A DNA stretch of 23,119 nucleotides, from assembly GCA_002427475.1 (NCBI GenBank), contig DIRG01000013.1, positions 2,872 through 25,990 of the forward strand, read 5' to 3'. This DNA is from Mageeibacillus sp. UBA5442 (GTDB lineage Bacteria > Bacillota > Clostridia > Saccharofermentanales > DTU023). The notes below the pieces were generated by a model. That model did not search any database. It saw nothing but the letters and a program-made list of their open reading frames with translations, and was not told the DNA's origin. The translations under genes were made by a program, and so were the position numbers. Below are positions 15,113 to 22,969 of this stretch, piece by piece (positions within the stretch are counted from its first letter, which is position 1; the number at the start of each line of letters is the position of its first letter).

Positions 15113-15586
15113 CTAGCAGTATTTGGTATATTCCTCTCTGATTGCTTCCATCTCTTCAGCAATTTCATCAAGGTCAAGTACCATCTCCATCATTCCTACT
15201 TGTTCATCGTAGATATCAGGATCAAATTCTTCCTTAACTGCTTCTTCGCATACATGGTATACACAGAGTCCCAACGAGACTCCAGTCAATGGACCTGCAT
15301 AGGTCGGGTCACCTGCGGTGACCGTCTCAGCGGCGAGTCCTGCGGCTTCTCCCTCTCCGGCGCCAACGAGAACTATAATGTTCTCAGCCCCGTGTTCTTC
15401 AGAGAGATCCAAAACTCTTTGCTGGTTTTCAAGGTCCATTGCACCTGCGGCTGTTCAGACGAAACACTCCGTTGAGGAGTAGACAACCTCGGCCCCGGCC
15501 GATTCTACACAAAGTGAAATCGCAGGACCGGGAACACCGTCACGGTCGCCAATTACAATGGCTTTTTTACCTTCAAGTATACTCAC
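15113..15586 (-). CDS. grdA: Glycine reductase selenoprotein A (GrdA), selenocysteine-containing
   Basis: GrdA is the small selenoprotein that carries the carboxymethyl group on selenium between protein B and protein C. Reading from GTG 15586 (MSILEGKKAIVIGDRDGVPG), with AAGGAG eight bases upstream, the frame is open to an in-frame TGA at 15455-15457 and continues to TAG at 15113. With TGA as selenocysteine the product is 157 residues, the family length, with Sec44 in ECFV-U-TAAGAMDLENQQ. The neighbouring Cys41 gives the CxxU redox motif reduced by thioredoxin. DFD/E-rich acidic segments near the C terminus are usual. It is not a pseudogene: both halves match the family without gaps. It lies between trxA and grdC, and a terminator follows. 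Confidence 0.97.
15424..15445 (-). other. Candidate SECIS hairpin in grdA
   Basis: After the UGA at 15455-15457 the RNA can pair GGT with ACC as a lower stem and CAA with TTG as an upper stem, leaving a TGGACC loop that starts 16 bases after the UGA and has G second. A rival pairing, GGT-GCAATGG-ACC, uses the same bases. Neither is as clean as those in selD and grdB. Confidence 0.4.
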
Positions 15587-15679
15587 TGTCCAGACTCCTT
15601 TCTTTCATATTTATCAGTAACACCCGATCCCAAGATACGGATGTAGACCAATCACAACAATATTTAAAATTATCAGAAT

Positions 15680-15997
15680 TTAGATATATTTCTTAATCAT
15701 TTCTTCTACAGCTTGAGGAGTTGCGTCGTCTTTGACGAGCTCATCAACTCTTTCGCCGTCTTTGTAAATTGAAATATTCGGCAAGCCCATTACCTGCTGA
15801 GATATGGCAACTCTTCTGGCTTTTGAAGTATTTAAACCTGTAAAACGAATTTTATCTCCATAAGTTTCTTCATACTTCAGAATATGCGGCATTAAAGCTT
15901 CACAGGGTTCACAGCCGTCTCCGAAGAAATCGACCAAAACATAGCCTTCGCTCTCTAGTACTTCTGATTGAAAATTTTTCTTATCTAACTCAAACAT
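15680..15997 (-). CDS. trxA: Glycine reductase-linked thioredoxin
   Basis: A 105-residue thioredoxin. The fold is intact (YVLVDFFGDGCEPCEALMPHI, then LNTSKARRVAISQQVMGLPNISIYKDGERV, with the cis-proline in GLPNI), but the active site is GCEPC (Cys29, Cys32) instead of WCGPC. Non-standard active sites with Trp replaced by Gly are known in thioredoxins from glycine reductase operons, where they reduce GrdA. ATG at 15997 has GGGAG four to five bases upstream. It is 112 bases downstream of trxB, a gap that holds a minus-strand TATAAT (16066-16071) without a good -35, so an internal promoter is possible but weak. Role: transfer of electrons from NADPH via TrxB to the selenenyl bond of GrdA. Confidence 0.95.
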   Translation of the reverse strand: MFELDKKNFQSEVLESEGYVLVDFFGDGCEPCEALMPHILKYEETYGDKIRFTGLNTSKARRVAISQQVMGLPNISIYKDGERVDELVKDDATPQAVEEMIKKYI

Positions 15998-16109
15998 TTT
16001 GCTCCCTTTCTAGAGGCTCATTCATAAGCACTCTAACTCTATTATTCTAAGTTCTTATCCAGATAATTATAACTGATATTTGTGTGTTTAAACGTAATAA
16101 TTGTAAAAA

Positions 16110-17057
16110 CTAATCTAACTCACCGGCTGCCAGATCATGTTCAACCTGCATCGCTGCTATCGCGCCGTCCGATGTAGCAGTAACTACCTGACGGAAAGGT
16201 TTGATCCGAATATCTCCGGCCACATATACACCTTTAAGATTAGTGCGCATACGTTCATCACCGATAATATAATTATCTTCCATTTCAAGCTGACCTTCAT
16301 AGAGTTCAGAATTGGGCAGGAAACCGATAAACACGAATACGCCGAAGAGACCATCTTCCGGATCTGCTTCAACGACACGCTCTTCACCTGTTTGGGTATC
16401 TTTTACAGTCATGCGGGAAAGAAGTCCGTCACCATCAAGTTTTGTTACTACTGAGTTCCACATAAAGTGAATCTTCTCATTCTTTGAAGCGCGTTCCTTG
16501 ATTGACTCAGTGGCGCGCAATTCGTCACGACGGTGAATGATTGTTACTTTACGGGCAAACTTGCTGATATACATAGCTTCTTCGACCGCTGTGTCACCGC
16601 CACCGACAACATAAACTTCAAAGTCTTCAAAGAATGAAGCATCACAGGTAGCGCAATATGAAACGCCACGTCCGGTGAACTCTTTTTCACCTGGGCAACC
16701 GATCAATCGGGGATGAGCACCGTTGGCAACTATTACTGCCTTGGCTTCATAGACGCCGTCATGGGTGTGAACTTTCTTGATTTTGTCTTCCAGCTCGACC
16801 TTTGTAACGGTGGCACTGACGCGCTCTGCACCAAATTGGGCAACCTGGCGAGTCATGCGGGCAATAAGATCACTGCCGCTTTCGGTGGATTCTTCATTTG
16901 ACAGCCCGCCGGGATAGTTCTCAATTTCATCCGTGATTGCAATTTGGCCGCCGTCGGACGCTTTTTCAATGATCAATGTGTTTAATCTGGAGCGACCACA
17001 GTAAAGACCGGCTGACAAGCCTGCAGGACCTGCTCCAATAATGATGACGTCGTACAT
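16110..17057 (-). CDS. trxB: Thioredoxin reductase
   Basis: A 315-residue flavoprotein of the low-molecular-weight bacterial type, passing electrons from NAD(P)H to thioredoxin. The FAD-binding GAGPAG motif is at 8-13, the redox-active CATC at 135-138 (YCATCDASFF; the residue after CATCD is Ala where Gly is usual), the second nucleotide-binding motif VGGGDTAVEEA at 151-161, and the FAD-binding GVYVAGDIR near the C terminus. ATG at 17057 has AAGGAG five bases upstream. It sits inside the grd operon, between grdB and trxA, after an intercistronic hairpin. The cofactor preference (NADPH or NADH) was not determined. Its placement makes the GCEPC thioredoxin next to it the likely partner. Confidence 0.96.
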   Translation of the reverse strand: MYDVIIIGAGPAGLSAGLYCGRSRLNTLIIEKASDGGQIAITDEIENYPGGLSNEESTESGSDLIARMTRQVAQFGAERVSATVTKVELEDKIKKVHTHDGVYEAKAVIVANGAHPRLIGCPGEKEFTGRGVSYCATCDASFFEDFEVYVVGGGDTAVEEAMYISKFARKVTIIHRRDELRATESIKERASKNEKIHFMWNSVVTKLDGDGLLSRMTVKDTQTGEERVVEADPEDGLFGVFVFIGFLPNSELYEGQLEMEDNYIIGDERMRTNLKGVYVAGDIRIKPFRQVVTATSDGAIAAMQVEHDLAAGELD

Positions 17058-17087
17058 TCTTTCTCCTTCTTAGCTAGCTTTTTGTGT

Positions 17088-17118
17088 GGGCGGAGCCGCT
17101 TTATGTCAAGCTCCGCCC
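17088..17118 (-). other. Perfect 9-bp GC-rich hairpin between grdB and trxB
   Basis: GGGCGGAGC and GCTCCGCCC pair perfectly around a 13-base loop. On the minus strand ACACAAAAAGC follows, with no T run, so it is unlikely to terminate by itself. A 3' mRNA stabiliser or processing site that favours grdE/grdB over trxBA is a reasonable guess. Confidence 0.6.
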
Positions 17119-17127
17119 TGTTTGATA

Positions 17128-18435
17128 TTATTCAAAAATAGTCTGATCGTCGACCTCTTGAGTCAAAGCTTCGAGAGCTTTCCCAACGATGTCTTTTCTT
17201 AGTTTGTATTCATCCGCCATGGATAAATCCGGATTGCCCAGAGGGTGAGGTATGGCGATTGTAGGTACGATTCTGTTTGCGCCTACAGTCATTGAGATAG
17301 GTGTTACTGTACACAGATGTATAACAGGAATACCGGCACGTTCTATTTCTTTTACCATCGTTGCACCGCAACGTGTACAAGTTCCTCAGGTAGATGTGAG
17401 AAGGACAGCATCGACCTCGTCGGCGATCAGTCTCTTCGCAATCTCCTCTGCAAACTTTTTGGATGAAGCAACAGCTGTGCCGTTACCGGTTGTGCTGTAG
17501 AATTTGTTATGCAGTTTACCGATGACGCCTTCACGCTCAAATTCGCGCATAACATCAACCGGCACTACACGGTCAGAATCTTGGTTGGCATAGACAGGGT
17601 CATAGCCACCGTGAGCTGTCTCGTAAGTTTCTTCAGTCAGATCGTCTACTCCGGTAATGTCATATTCACCGAATTTGGTAGCTGATGAGCTTTCGATACG
17701 ATCCGGGTTTCCTTTGGGAACGATTCCGCCTGAAGTAACCAGAGCGATTGTAGCTTTGCTCAAGTCTTTGATTGCGGGCTGCGGCTCTACACGGTCGAAG
17801 TCCGGCATCGGATATTCAGTTGTGTAGGGTTTGCCGTTAATTTTGGCCAAGAGCATATCGACTGCTCTCTGGCTACCGCGCTTCTTCTCAAAGAAGTTCT
17901 TACGGATTCCGTTGGGAATATAGTCGTCTTCTGCAGAAGCTCCGATTTCTTCGCCGCGGGCTAGTTTCAATGCTAGTTTAGCCATCTTCGGAGCTGCTTT
18001 ACGCATGTCTGCTGCGCTGTTTTTGGTCTCGATAATGTAAACCTTTTCGCGGAACATGTCTGCGCCGGGGTTTTCAATATACATACCGGTAACAACGGGA
18101 ATGCCCAATTCGGTCTTTACAGCTTCAGCGATTGATCCACAAGCAACACCGTAACGACCAGCGTTAAAGGCGGGGCCTGCTATAAAAATATCCGGATCAT
18201 CTTCGCGCACCATGTCGACGACGGTTTTTCTGGCGAGTTCTAAGTTCTCGTTGAACCAAGAGTCACCACAGACGATCGTGCTTACGATTTCTGCATCATC
18301 GCCGAAAGTTTTTGATAAAGCGAGACCGGGACCTACCGGACCTTCACGCTTTTCCGGTGGAATGTGTGCCATTTCTTCACCGCCGACTTGGGCGAAGAAC
18401 TGGTTGATATAATGTACTACCTTAAATTTACTCAT
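17128..18435 (-). CDS. grdB: Glycine reductase protein B selenoprotein subunit (GrdB), selenocysteine-containing
   Basis: GrdB, with the two fragments of GrdE, forms protein B, which binds glycine as a Schiff base and passes the carboxymethyl group to GrdA. The frame runs from ATG 18435 (AGGAG five bases upstream) to TAA at 17128 through a single in-frame TGA at 17386-17388. Read as selenocysteine, the product has 435 residues with Sec350 in LLTST-U-GTCTRCGATMVKEI, a UxxC motif. Both sides match the family without a gap: KVVHYINQFFAQVGGEE at the N terminus and MVKEIERAGIPVIHLCTV after the Sec. Protein sequence fits the glycine-specific GrdB type; sarcosine or betaine homologues (GrdF, GrdH) are less likely given the grdE/A/C/D context, but this was not tested by tree. 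It starts eight bases after grdE. Confidence 0.96.
17359..17373 (-). other. Bacterial SECIS-like hairpin in grdB
   Basis: CGTTGC-GGT-GCAACG is a perfect six-pair stem with a GGT loop that begins 18 bases after the UGA at 17386-17388. This copies the geometry in selD (five pairs, GGA loop, 17 bases) and fits the known bacterial SECIS layout. Confidence 0.7.
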
Positions 18436-18443
18436 GTCTTCTC

Positions 18444-19730
18444 CTATCTGGCGCTGAGACGGTTAAAGCCCATCTCATTGGTAGCCCCTGTAATAACCTG
18501 CAGCTCAGCTTCGATTGAACCGTCAGCTAGTAAGGAACCGTCATGTCCGCCGGCAATTTTATCAACATAATCCAAAGTACCAATTACACGATCCATAGCT
18601 GGCAGGAAGATAGGTTCATTGGCGTTGCCACCTGTTACCACTGCGTCGGCTGCGGCATCGGCATCCGCCAAAGATTGGCTCTTGCCATCCGGACCGGCGT
18701 ATTCGTCGGTGATGATGACGGTCTTGATGCCCTGTGCTTCCAGCTTCTTACAGTTAAGAATCAGGTCGGTATCAGGATTGCCGAAGCCTTCCTGAGAAAC
18801 GATAGCCGCATCTAGGGAGAGGAAGTTAGCCAGCTTGGCTGTCCAGTCTGAAGAGCGGAGTTTGTCTGCCAGGTATACGTTCTCATTTGTGATAATTGTT
18901 CCGACAAAATTGAGCGTCTTGCCATGTTGCTTGAATAGATCCTGAATGACTGGGTTATTCAAGTGATGATAAGTGGTGTTCTTATCACAAGCGGAAACGC
19001 AGTTGCCGGATACGATTGCGCCGTCCATTACTTCAGTTGCACTAAGCATGGTGCTAAGAGTACGCTTAGCGTCCACGCCATATACATACGTGTCATGCAA
19101 GAGACCTTGGCTCTGTAGCATCATTACGTATGCTACACGCGGCAAATCTTTCAGCTCATCACTGTAGCTCTGTGCGATGGTGGGGGTTTCAAAAACTTCC
19201 ACTTCATCCGGCTCAAGTTCACGTGCCAATTCACCGACACGAACTGCTGTGGCCAGTCCCGCCATGCGTGCTGCCTTTTCATACTCATGCGCTGCTGCTC
19301 CGCTATCTTCCATCTCAATGACCAAAACTAAGTTGTGGAGTTGAGAGAAGGGTGTGTAGTCAGCACCGGGGCCTGTCATATCAATGATGCCTTCTTGGAA
19401 TCCGACGATAGGACCGGCTGTCACTACAGCCATGCCACGCAATACATGTGTTCTTCCTGACCCGACTGTGTCGACTTTTGCGATCATACCCGGGAAAATA
19501 TCTCCAGATCCTTCCACTTTTACACGCGGTTCGATTACGTCTTTGACCGGTGTAATCCGGATGCTCTCACCCGGAGTGGCGATCTCAAAATGAGCGCTCT
19601 TTATCAGCTCATCTTCGAGTACAGGCTTGACGAGCTCATCGGGGTCAACCACAAGAACTCCGTCTTCGATCGCATTGTAGTCATCAAAGCGGATCCCTTT
19701 GATGTCAATGTAACCTAGTTCTAATTTCAC
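18444..19730 (-). CDS. grdE: Glycine reductase protein B proprotein (GrdE)
   Basis: GrdE is a 428-residue proprotein that is cleaved within itself to give two subunits of protein B; the new N terminus becomes a pyruvoyl (carbonyl) group that binds the amino group of glycine. The cleavage site is visible as AIVSGNCVSACDKNTTYHHL, with the Asn243-Cys244 pair matching the Asn-Cys cleavage near residue 242 known in Eubacterium acidaminophilum. The N-terminal half starts MKLELGYIDIKGIRFDD and contains the FQEGIIDMTGPGADYTPFSQ segment. The start is GTG 19730 with GAGG seven bases upstream. It lies between grdX and grdB and is tightly coupled to grdB. All residues expected for self-processing are present. 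Confidence 0.96.
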   Translation of the reverse strand: MKLELGYIDIKGIRFDDYNAIEDGVLVVDPDELVKPVLEDELIKSAHFEIATPGESIRITPVKDVIEPRVKVEGSGDIFPGMIAKVDTVGSGRTHVLRGMAVVTAGPIVGFQEGIIDMTGPGADYTPFSQLHNLVLVIEMEDSGAAAHEYEKAARMAGLATAVRVGELARELEPDEVEVFETPTIAQSYSDELKDLPRVAYVMMLQSQGLLHDTYVYGVDAKRTLSTMLSATEVMDGAIVSGNCVSACDKNTTYHHLNNPVIQDLFKQHGKTLNFVGTIITNENVYLADKLRSSDWTAKLANFLSLDAAIVSQEGFGNPDTDLILNCKKLEAQGIKTVIITDEYAGPDGKSQSLADADAAADAVVTGGNANEPIFLPAMDRVIGTLDYVDKIAGGHDGSLLADGSIEAELQVITGATNEMGFNRLSAR

Positions 19731-19762
19731 CTAACTACCTCACGGCTATTTCTAGGACAGAT

Positions 19763-20161
19763 CTAATGCCGTCCTTGTGCCTCCGCTGACGGCAGGGCGC
19801 TTTGAATCAAACTGAGATCAACCAGCTGAAAATCCTTTAACACCTTTTCGTCCAATACGGGGCGGGTTTCTGATTTCTCAATAGCAAAAAGTGCTTGCTC
19901 GATCACTTCAAGCGAAAGCATATCGGTTTTATCCTCTCGATCTGTTGTTATCATTACAGAACGATAGGGGGTTTCCCACGGCTTTACACTGCCTGCTAAG
20001 GGATGTGTAAGTATGCGGTAACCGCTATGAACAAGATCGCGAACTCGTTCTAAAAGGTCACGATGAGAATCTTCTGCATAGTAGCTGACCGCGATAGATG
20101 ACTCTAGGGCCTCTCTTATCAGAGGATTATTCGTAACAACTTTGTAGGTTTTCTCGCTCAC
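19763..20161 (-). CDS. grdX: GrdX, conserved glycine reductase operon protein
   Basis: A 132-residue protein of the GrdX family, found at the head of grd operons and of unknown function. The start KVVTNNPLIREALE and the IAVSYYAEDSHRDLLERVRDLVHSGYRI segment with HPLAGSVKPWETPYRSVMI support the call. No catalytic motif or membrane segment is seen. It begins with GTG at 20161; the nearest AGGAG lies 12 bases upstream, further than usual, and an in-frame TAA just upstream rules out a longer start. It is the first gene of the operon, 32 bases before grdE, directly behind a sigma-A-like promoter. Confidence 0.88.
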   Translation of the reverse strand: MSEKTYKVVTNNPLIREALESSIAVSYYAEDSHRDLLERVRDLVHSGYRILTHPLAGSVKPWETPYRSVMITTDREDKTDMLSLEVIEQALFAIEKSETRPVLDEKVLKDFQLVDLSLIQSALPSAEAQGRH

Positions 20162-20231
20162 TTTCGATTATTGCTCCTAACGACTTATGGACAAACCAAG
20201 ATTGGCATACTTACACTATTATGCACAACAT

Positions 20232-20261
20232 ATATTATTACATATCCCCAAGAATTTTCAA
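20232..20261 (-). promoter_or_regulatory. Candidate promoter of the grd operon
   Basis: On the minus strand TTGAAA (20256-20261) and TAATAT (20232-20237) are separated by 18 bases, in an AT-rich 134-base gap between lon and grdX. A short inverted repeat, TATG-N5-CATA (20220-20232), overlaps the likely transcription start. The leader of about 60 bases shows no glycine riboswitch-like structure. Confidence 0.55.
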
Positions 20262-20295
20262 GGTCTGGTGGCTAGATAATACGTCAAAAATCGTG

Positions 20296-22743
20296 CTATT
20301 CCGGCTTTTTCTTCTCTATTAGAGCTAGGTTCAGCACTTCATCCATGTGGTCGACTAAACTGAACTCTAGTTTTTCCTTGACGCTTGCAGGAATCTCCGA
20401 TAGATCACGTTCATTTTCCTTCGGTAAGAGCACATGTTCAATCTGGGCTCGAGCTGCGGCGACCGCTTTTTCTTTCAAGCCGCCGATAGGCAGAATGCGG
20501 CCACGCAGGGTAACTTCGCCGGTCATGGCTATATTATGTCTGACCGCACGACCGGTGAGGGCCGATGCCAGAGCTGTCGCTAGGGTTATTCCTGCCGAAG
20601 GTCCATCCTTGGGGATTGCGCCCGCAGGAACGTGGATATGAATGTCTTGGCCTCGGGTCTTCTCCGGATTGATGCCAAGATCTTCAGCGCGGCTGAGAAT
20701 GTATGTCAGTGCGGCCTGGGCTGATTCTTTCATTACATCGCCCAGCTTTCCTGTCAAGAGTAGTTCGCCCTTGCCCGGCATAACGTTGACTTCAACCGTC
20801 AGGGTGTCGCCGCCGGCCCAAGTCCAAGCTAGACCAGTAGCTACTCCTACTTGGTCGGTCTTTTCCGCCATGTCATATGTAAAGCGAGGATTGCCGAGCA
20901 GATCGGGTACCTTGCTGACTGTAACTGTCAGCGAAGATTCGCCTTTTTCCGCTATGGAGACGGCAGCTCGTCGGCATAGATGAGAGATCTCACGTTCCAG
21001 TTGACGCACGCCGGCCTCGGCTGTGTAGCCTTGGATAATCTTAGCTATCGCAGGGCGTCTGATGCTCAACTCTTTCCCGGTGAGCCCGTGACGTTTGCGG
21101 GCACGAGGTATTAAGTGCCGGACAGCAATTTCAATCTTTTCAGCCTCTGTATAGCCGGATAATTCTATGATTTCCATACGGTCGAGCAGAGGTCCCGGGA
21201 TGGTGTCGGTGGTGTTGGCTGTAGTAATGAACAGTACGTTTGAGAGGTCATAGGGGATTTCCACGTAATGATCGCGGAAGCTGTTGTTTTGCTCGGGATC
21301 AAGCACTTCCAACAAGGCTGAAGACGGATCGCCTCGGAAATCATCACCTAATTTATCTACCTCGTCGAGCAGAAAAAGCGGATTGTCTGTTTCCACTTGA
21401 CGAATGCCTTGGATAATGCGGCCGGGCATGGATCCTATGTAGGTACGACGGTGCCCGCGAATTTCCGCCTCGTCGCGAATGCCGCCTAGTGACACTCGAA
21501 TGTACCGACGTCCCACGGCTTCGGCTATGGCTCGAGCGATAGAAGTTTTGCCCGTGCCGGGAGGGCCGACAAAACAGAGGATAGGCCCGCGTAATTTATG
21601 GTCACTCCCCTTCTCCACTTGCAATTTGTGTACTGCAAGGTGCTCCATGATTCGCTCTTTTACCTTATTCATACCGTAGTGATCGCGCTCAAGGATTTTC
21701 CGAGCAAGTTTCAAATCGTACTCTTCTTTATCTTGGCGGCCGAAAGGCAGCTCCAATAAAGTTTCCAGCCAAGTACGCTGCGTAGCATATTCAGGGAAAT
21801 GGGTCGGCATGCGGCTCAAGCGATCTAGCTCTTTGTGCAACTTAGGTTTGTGTTCTTCGGGGATGCCGGACTCGTCCAGCTTCTGCCTCAAGGCGTCAAT
21901 TTCGTTGACGCTATCTGCTTCATCACCAAGTTCTTCTTGAATTGCCCGCACCTGTTCGCGCAGATAATATTCTTTTTGATTCTTATCTAATTTAAATTGA
22001 ACTTCAGCTGTAATTTTCTGTTCTAATTCTGCCAGTTGAATTTCACGCTGCAAGTAATCGATGATTAAGCGCACTCGTTCGACGACCGAAGAGGTTTGTA
22101 AGAGAGTCTGCTGTTCAATCATGCTGATGCGTAGTTGTCCAGCTACCAGATCGGCTGCCTTGCCGACATCTGTTTCGCTTAGAATCAAAGTCACTGCGTC
22201 AGGGGCTACGTGTTCCGTCAAGCTGGCGTAAGTCTGGAAATGAGACCCCATAACACGGCCGGCAGCAGTGAGCTTGGGCGTGTCTTGGACATCCTCGTCC
22301 GGGAGGGCGGTGTAATCAACTTCGTAGAAAGATTTGACCTGCGTGTAGGCATCTATCCTGACACGTTCCAGTCCGTAAACCAAGACTTTATAACTGTCGT
22401 CGGGAAGTTCGAGGATCTGTCGCACGAGGGCTCTGGTGCCGACATCATATATGTCTTCGGGTTCGGGATGTAGATCTTCTACATTCTTCTGCCCGGCTAA
22501 GATCAGCTCGTTCTCATTTTCCATGGCTTCTTGTAGAGCCAGAATCGAACGTTCGCGCCCCACATCGAAGGAGAGCAAAACATTGGGATATATAACAACA
22601 CCGCGCAGAGGCAGGAGTGGCAAATTACCCATCTTGTCCCAGATTAGATGATCTGTTTTTTCGGAAGATTCTGCTGTATTCACTTCTTTATTGTCTTCTA
22701 CCGGTTTATCTTTTGATTCTGCTTTTTTATCCTCGTAAGTCAT
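20296..22743 (-). CDS. lon: ATP-dependent protease La (Lon)
   Basis: Lon degrades misfolded and regulatory proteins in the cytosol using ATP. The 815-residue protein has the full LonA layout: N-terminal substrate domain beginning NLPLLPLRGVVIYPN at about 40, coiled-coil linker near 235-275, Walker A GPPGTGKT (393-400), Walker B FLLDEVDK (457-464), and a C-terminal protease domain with catalytic Ser716 in KDGPSAGITLATAL and Lys759 in PIGGLKEKAVAA. The first 37 residues are a charged, low-complexity extension (rich in K, E, D, S) before the conserved domain. ATG 22743 has GAGG seven bases upstream. It precedes the grd operon but has a separate promoter region; no clear terminator was seen after it, so some readthrough into grdX is possible. 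Confidence 0.98.
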   Translation of the reverse strand: MTYEDKKAESKDKPVEDNKEVNTAESSEKTDHLIWDKMGNLPLLPLRGVVIYPNVLLSFDVGRERSILALQEAMENENELILAGQKNVEDLHPEPEDIYDVGTRALVRQILELPDDSYKVLVYGLERVRIDAYTQVKSFYEVDYTALPDEDVQDTPKLTAAGRVMGSHFQTYASLTEHVAPDAVTLILSETDVGKAADLVAGQLRISMIEQQTLLQTSSVVERVRLIIDYLQREIQLAELEQKITAEVQFKLDKNQKEYYLREQVRAIQEELGDEADSVNEIDALRQKLDESGIPEEHKPKLHKELDRLSRMPTHFPEYATQRTWLETLLELPFGRQDKEEYDLKLARKILERDHYGMNKVKERIMEHLAVHKLQVEKGSDHKLRGPILCFVGPPGTGKTSIARAIAEAVGRRYIRVSLGGIRDEAEIRGHRRTYIGSMPGRIIQGIRQVETDNPLFLLDEVDKLGDDFRGDPSSALLEVLDPEQNNSFRDHYVEIPYDLSNVLFITTANTTDTIPGPLLDRMEIIELSGYTEAEKIEIAVRHLIPRARKRHGLTGKELSIRRPAIAKIIQGYTAEAGVRQLEREISHLCRRAAVSIAEKGESSLTVTVSKVPDLLGNPRFTYDMAEKTDQVGVATGLAWTWAGGDTLTVEVNVMPGKGELLLTGKLGDVMKESAQAALTYILSRAEDLGINPEKTRGQDIHIHVPAGAIPKDGPSAGITLATALASALTGRAVRHNIAMTGEVTLRGRILPIGGLKEKAVAAARAQIEHVLLPKENERDLSEIPASVKEKLEFSLVDHMDEVLNLALIEKKKPE

Positions 22744-22895
22744 CAGTTTTCCTCTCTAACATAGCGTAGTCATTCTAGCATCATATCAGGAAGTATCTAG
22801 TACAAATGAGACTTCTTTTTTTTGTTTCATTTTTCTTCTAAGTGTAACGATCCTTTAGAACAATAATGGCAGACAGGGCTAGTTCATTTGTTTTT

Positions 22896-22936
22896 TACAA
22901 AAAACTGTCCCGTGAGCGAGGTGCCCACGAGACAGT
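22896..22936 (-). terminator. Intrinsic terminator after tuf
   Basis: On the minus strand ACTGTC-T-CGTG-G-GC and GC-T-CACG-G-GACAGT pair with only short mismatches around an ACCTC loop and run directly into TTTTTTG. This is a strong rho-independent terminator 34 bases past the tuf stop. The 150 bases between it and lon hold the lon promoter region, in which I see no convincing -35/-10 pair. Confidence 0.9.
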
Positions 22937-22969
22937 GTGTAAGACTATTCAGCTTGTATAGTGTCAAGC

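Noticed and set aside
15113..15586. grdA as a gene broken by a stop codon
   Set aside because: The TGA is at the known Sec position (ECFV-U-TAAGAM), both sides are in one frame and match the family, and selA/selB/selD are nearby.
17128..18435. grdB as two separate ORFs or a pseudogene
   Set aside because: The TGA lies at Sec350 in STST-U-GTCTRC-type context, followed by a clean SECIS-like hairpin; both parts together make one full-length GrdB.
20162..20295. Glycine riboswitch before grdX
   Set aside because: The gap is short and AT-rich, with none of the conserved G-rich internal loops or paired stems of glycine aptamers that I could recognise.
20345..20983. Plus-strand ORFs inside lon and the grd genes
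   Set aside because: They are antisense shadows with no family features and no ribosome sites, while the opposite strand encodes well-conserved proteins.
22744..22895. Clear promoter or heat-shock operator (CIRCE, CtsR box) before lon
   Set aside because: TAGAAT and TTGTAC boxes occur but not at a workable spacing, and no heat-shock operator repeat was found.
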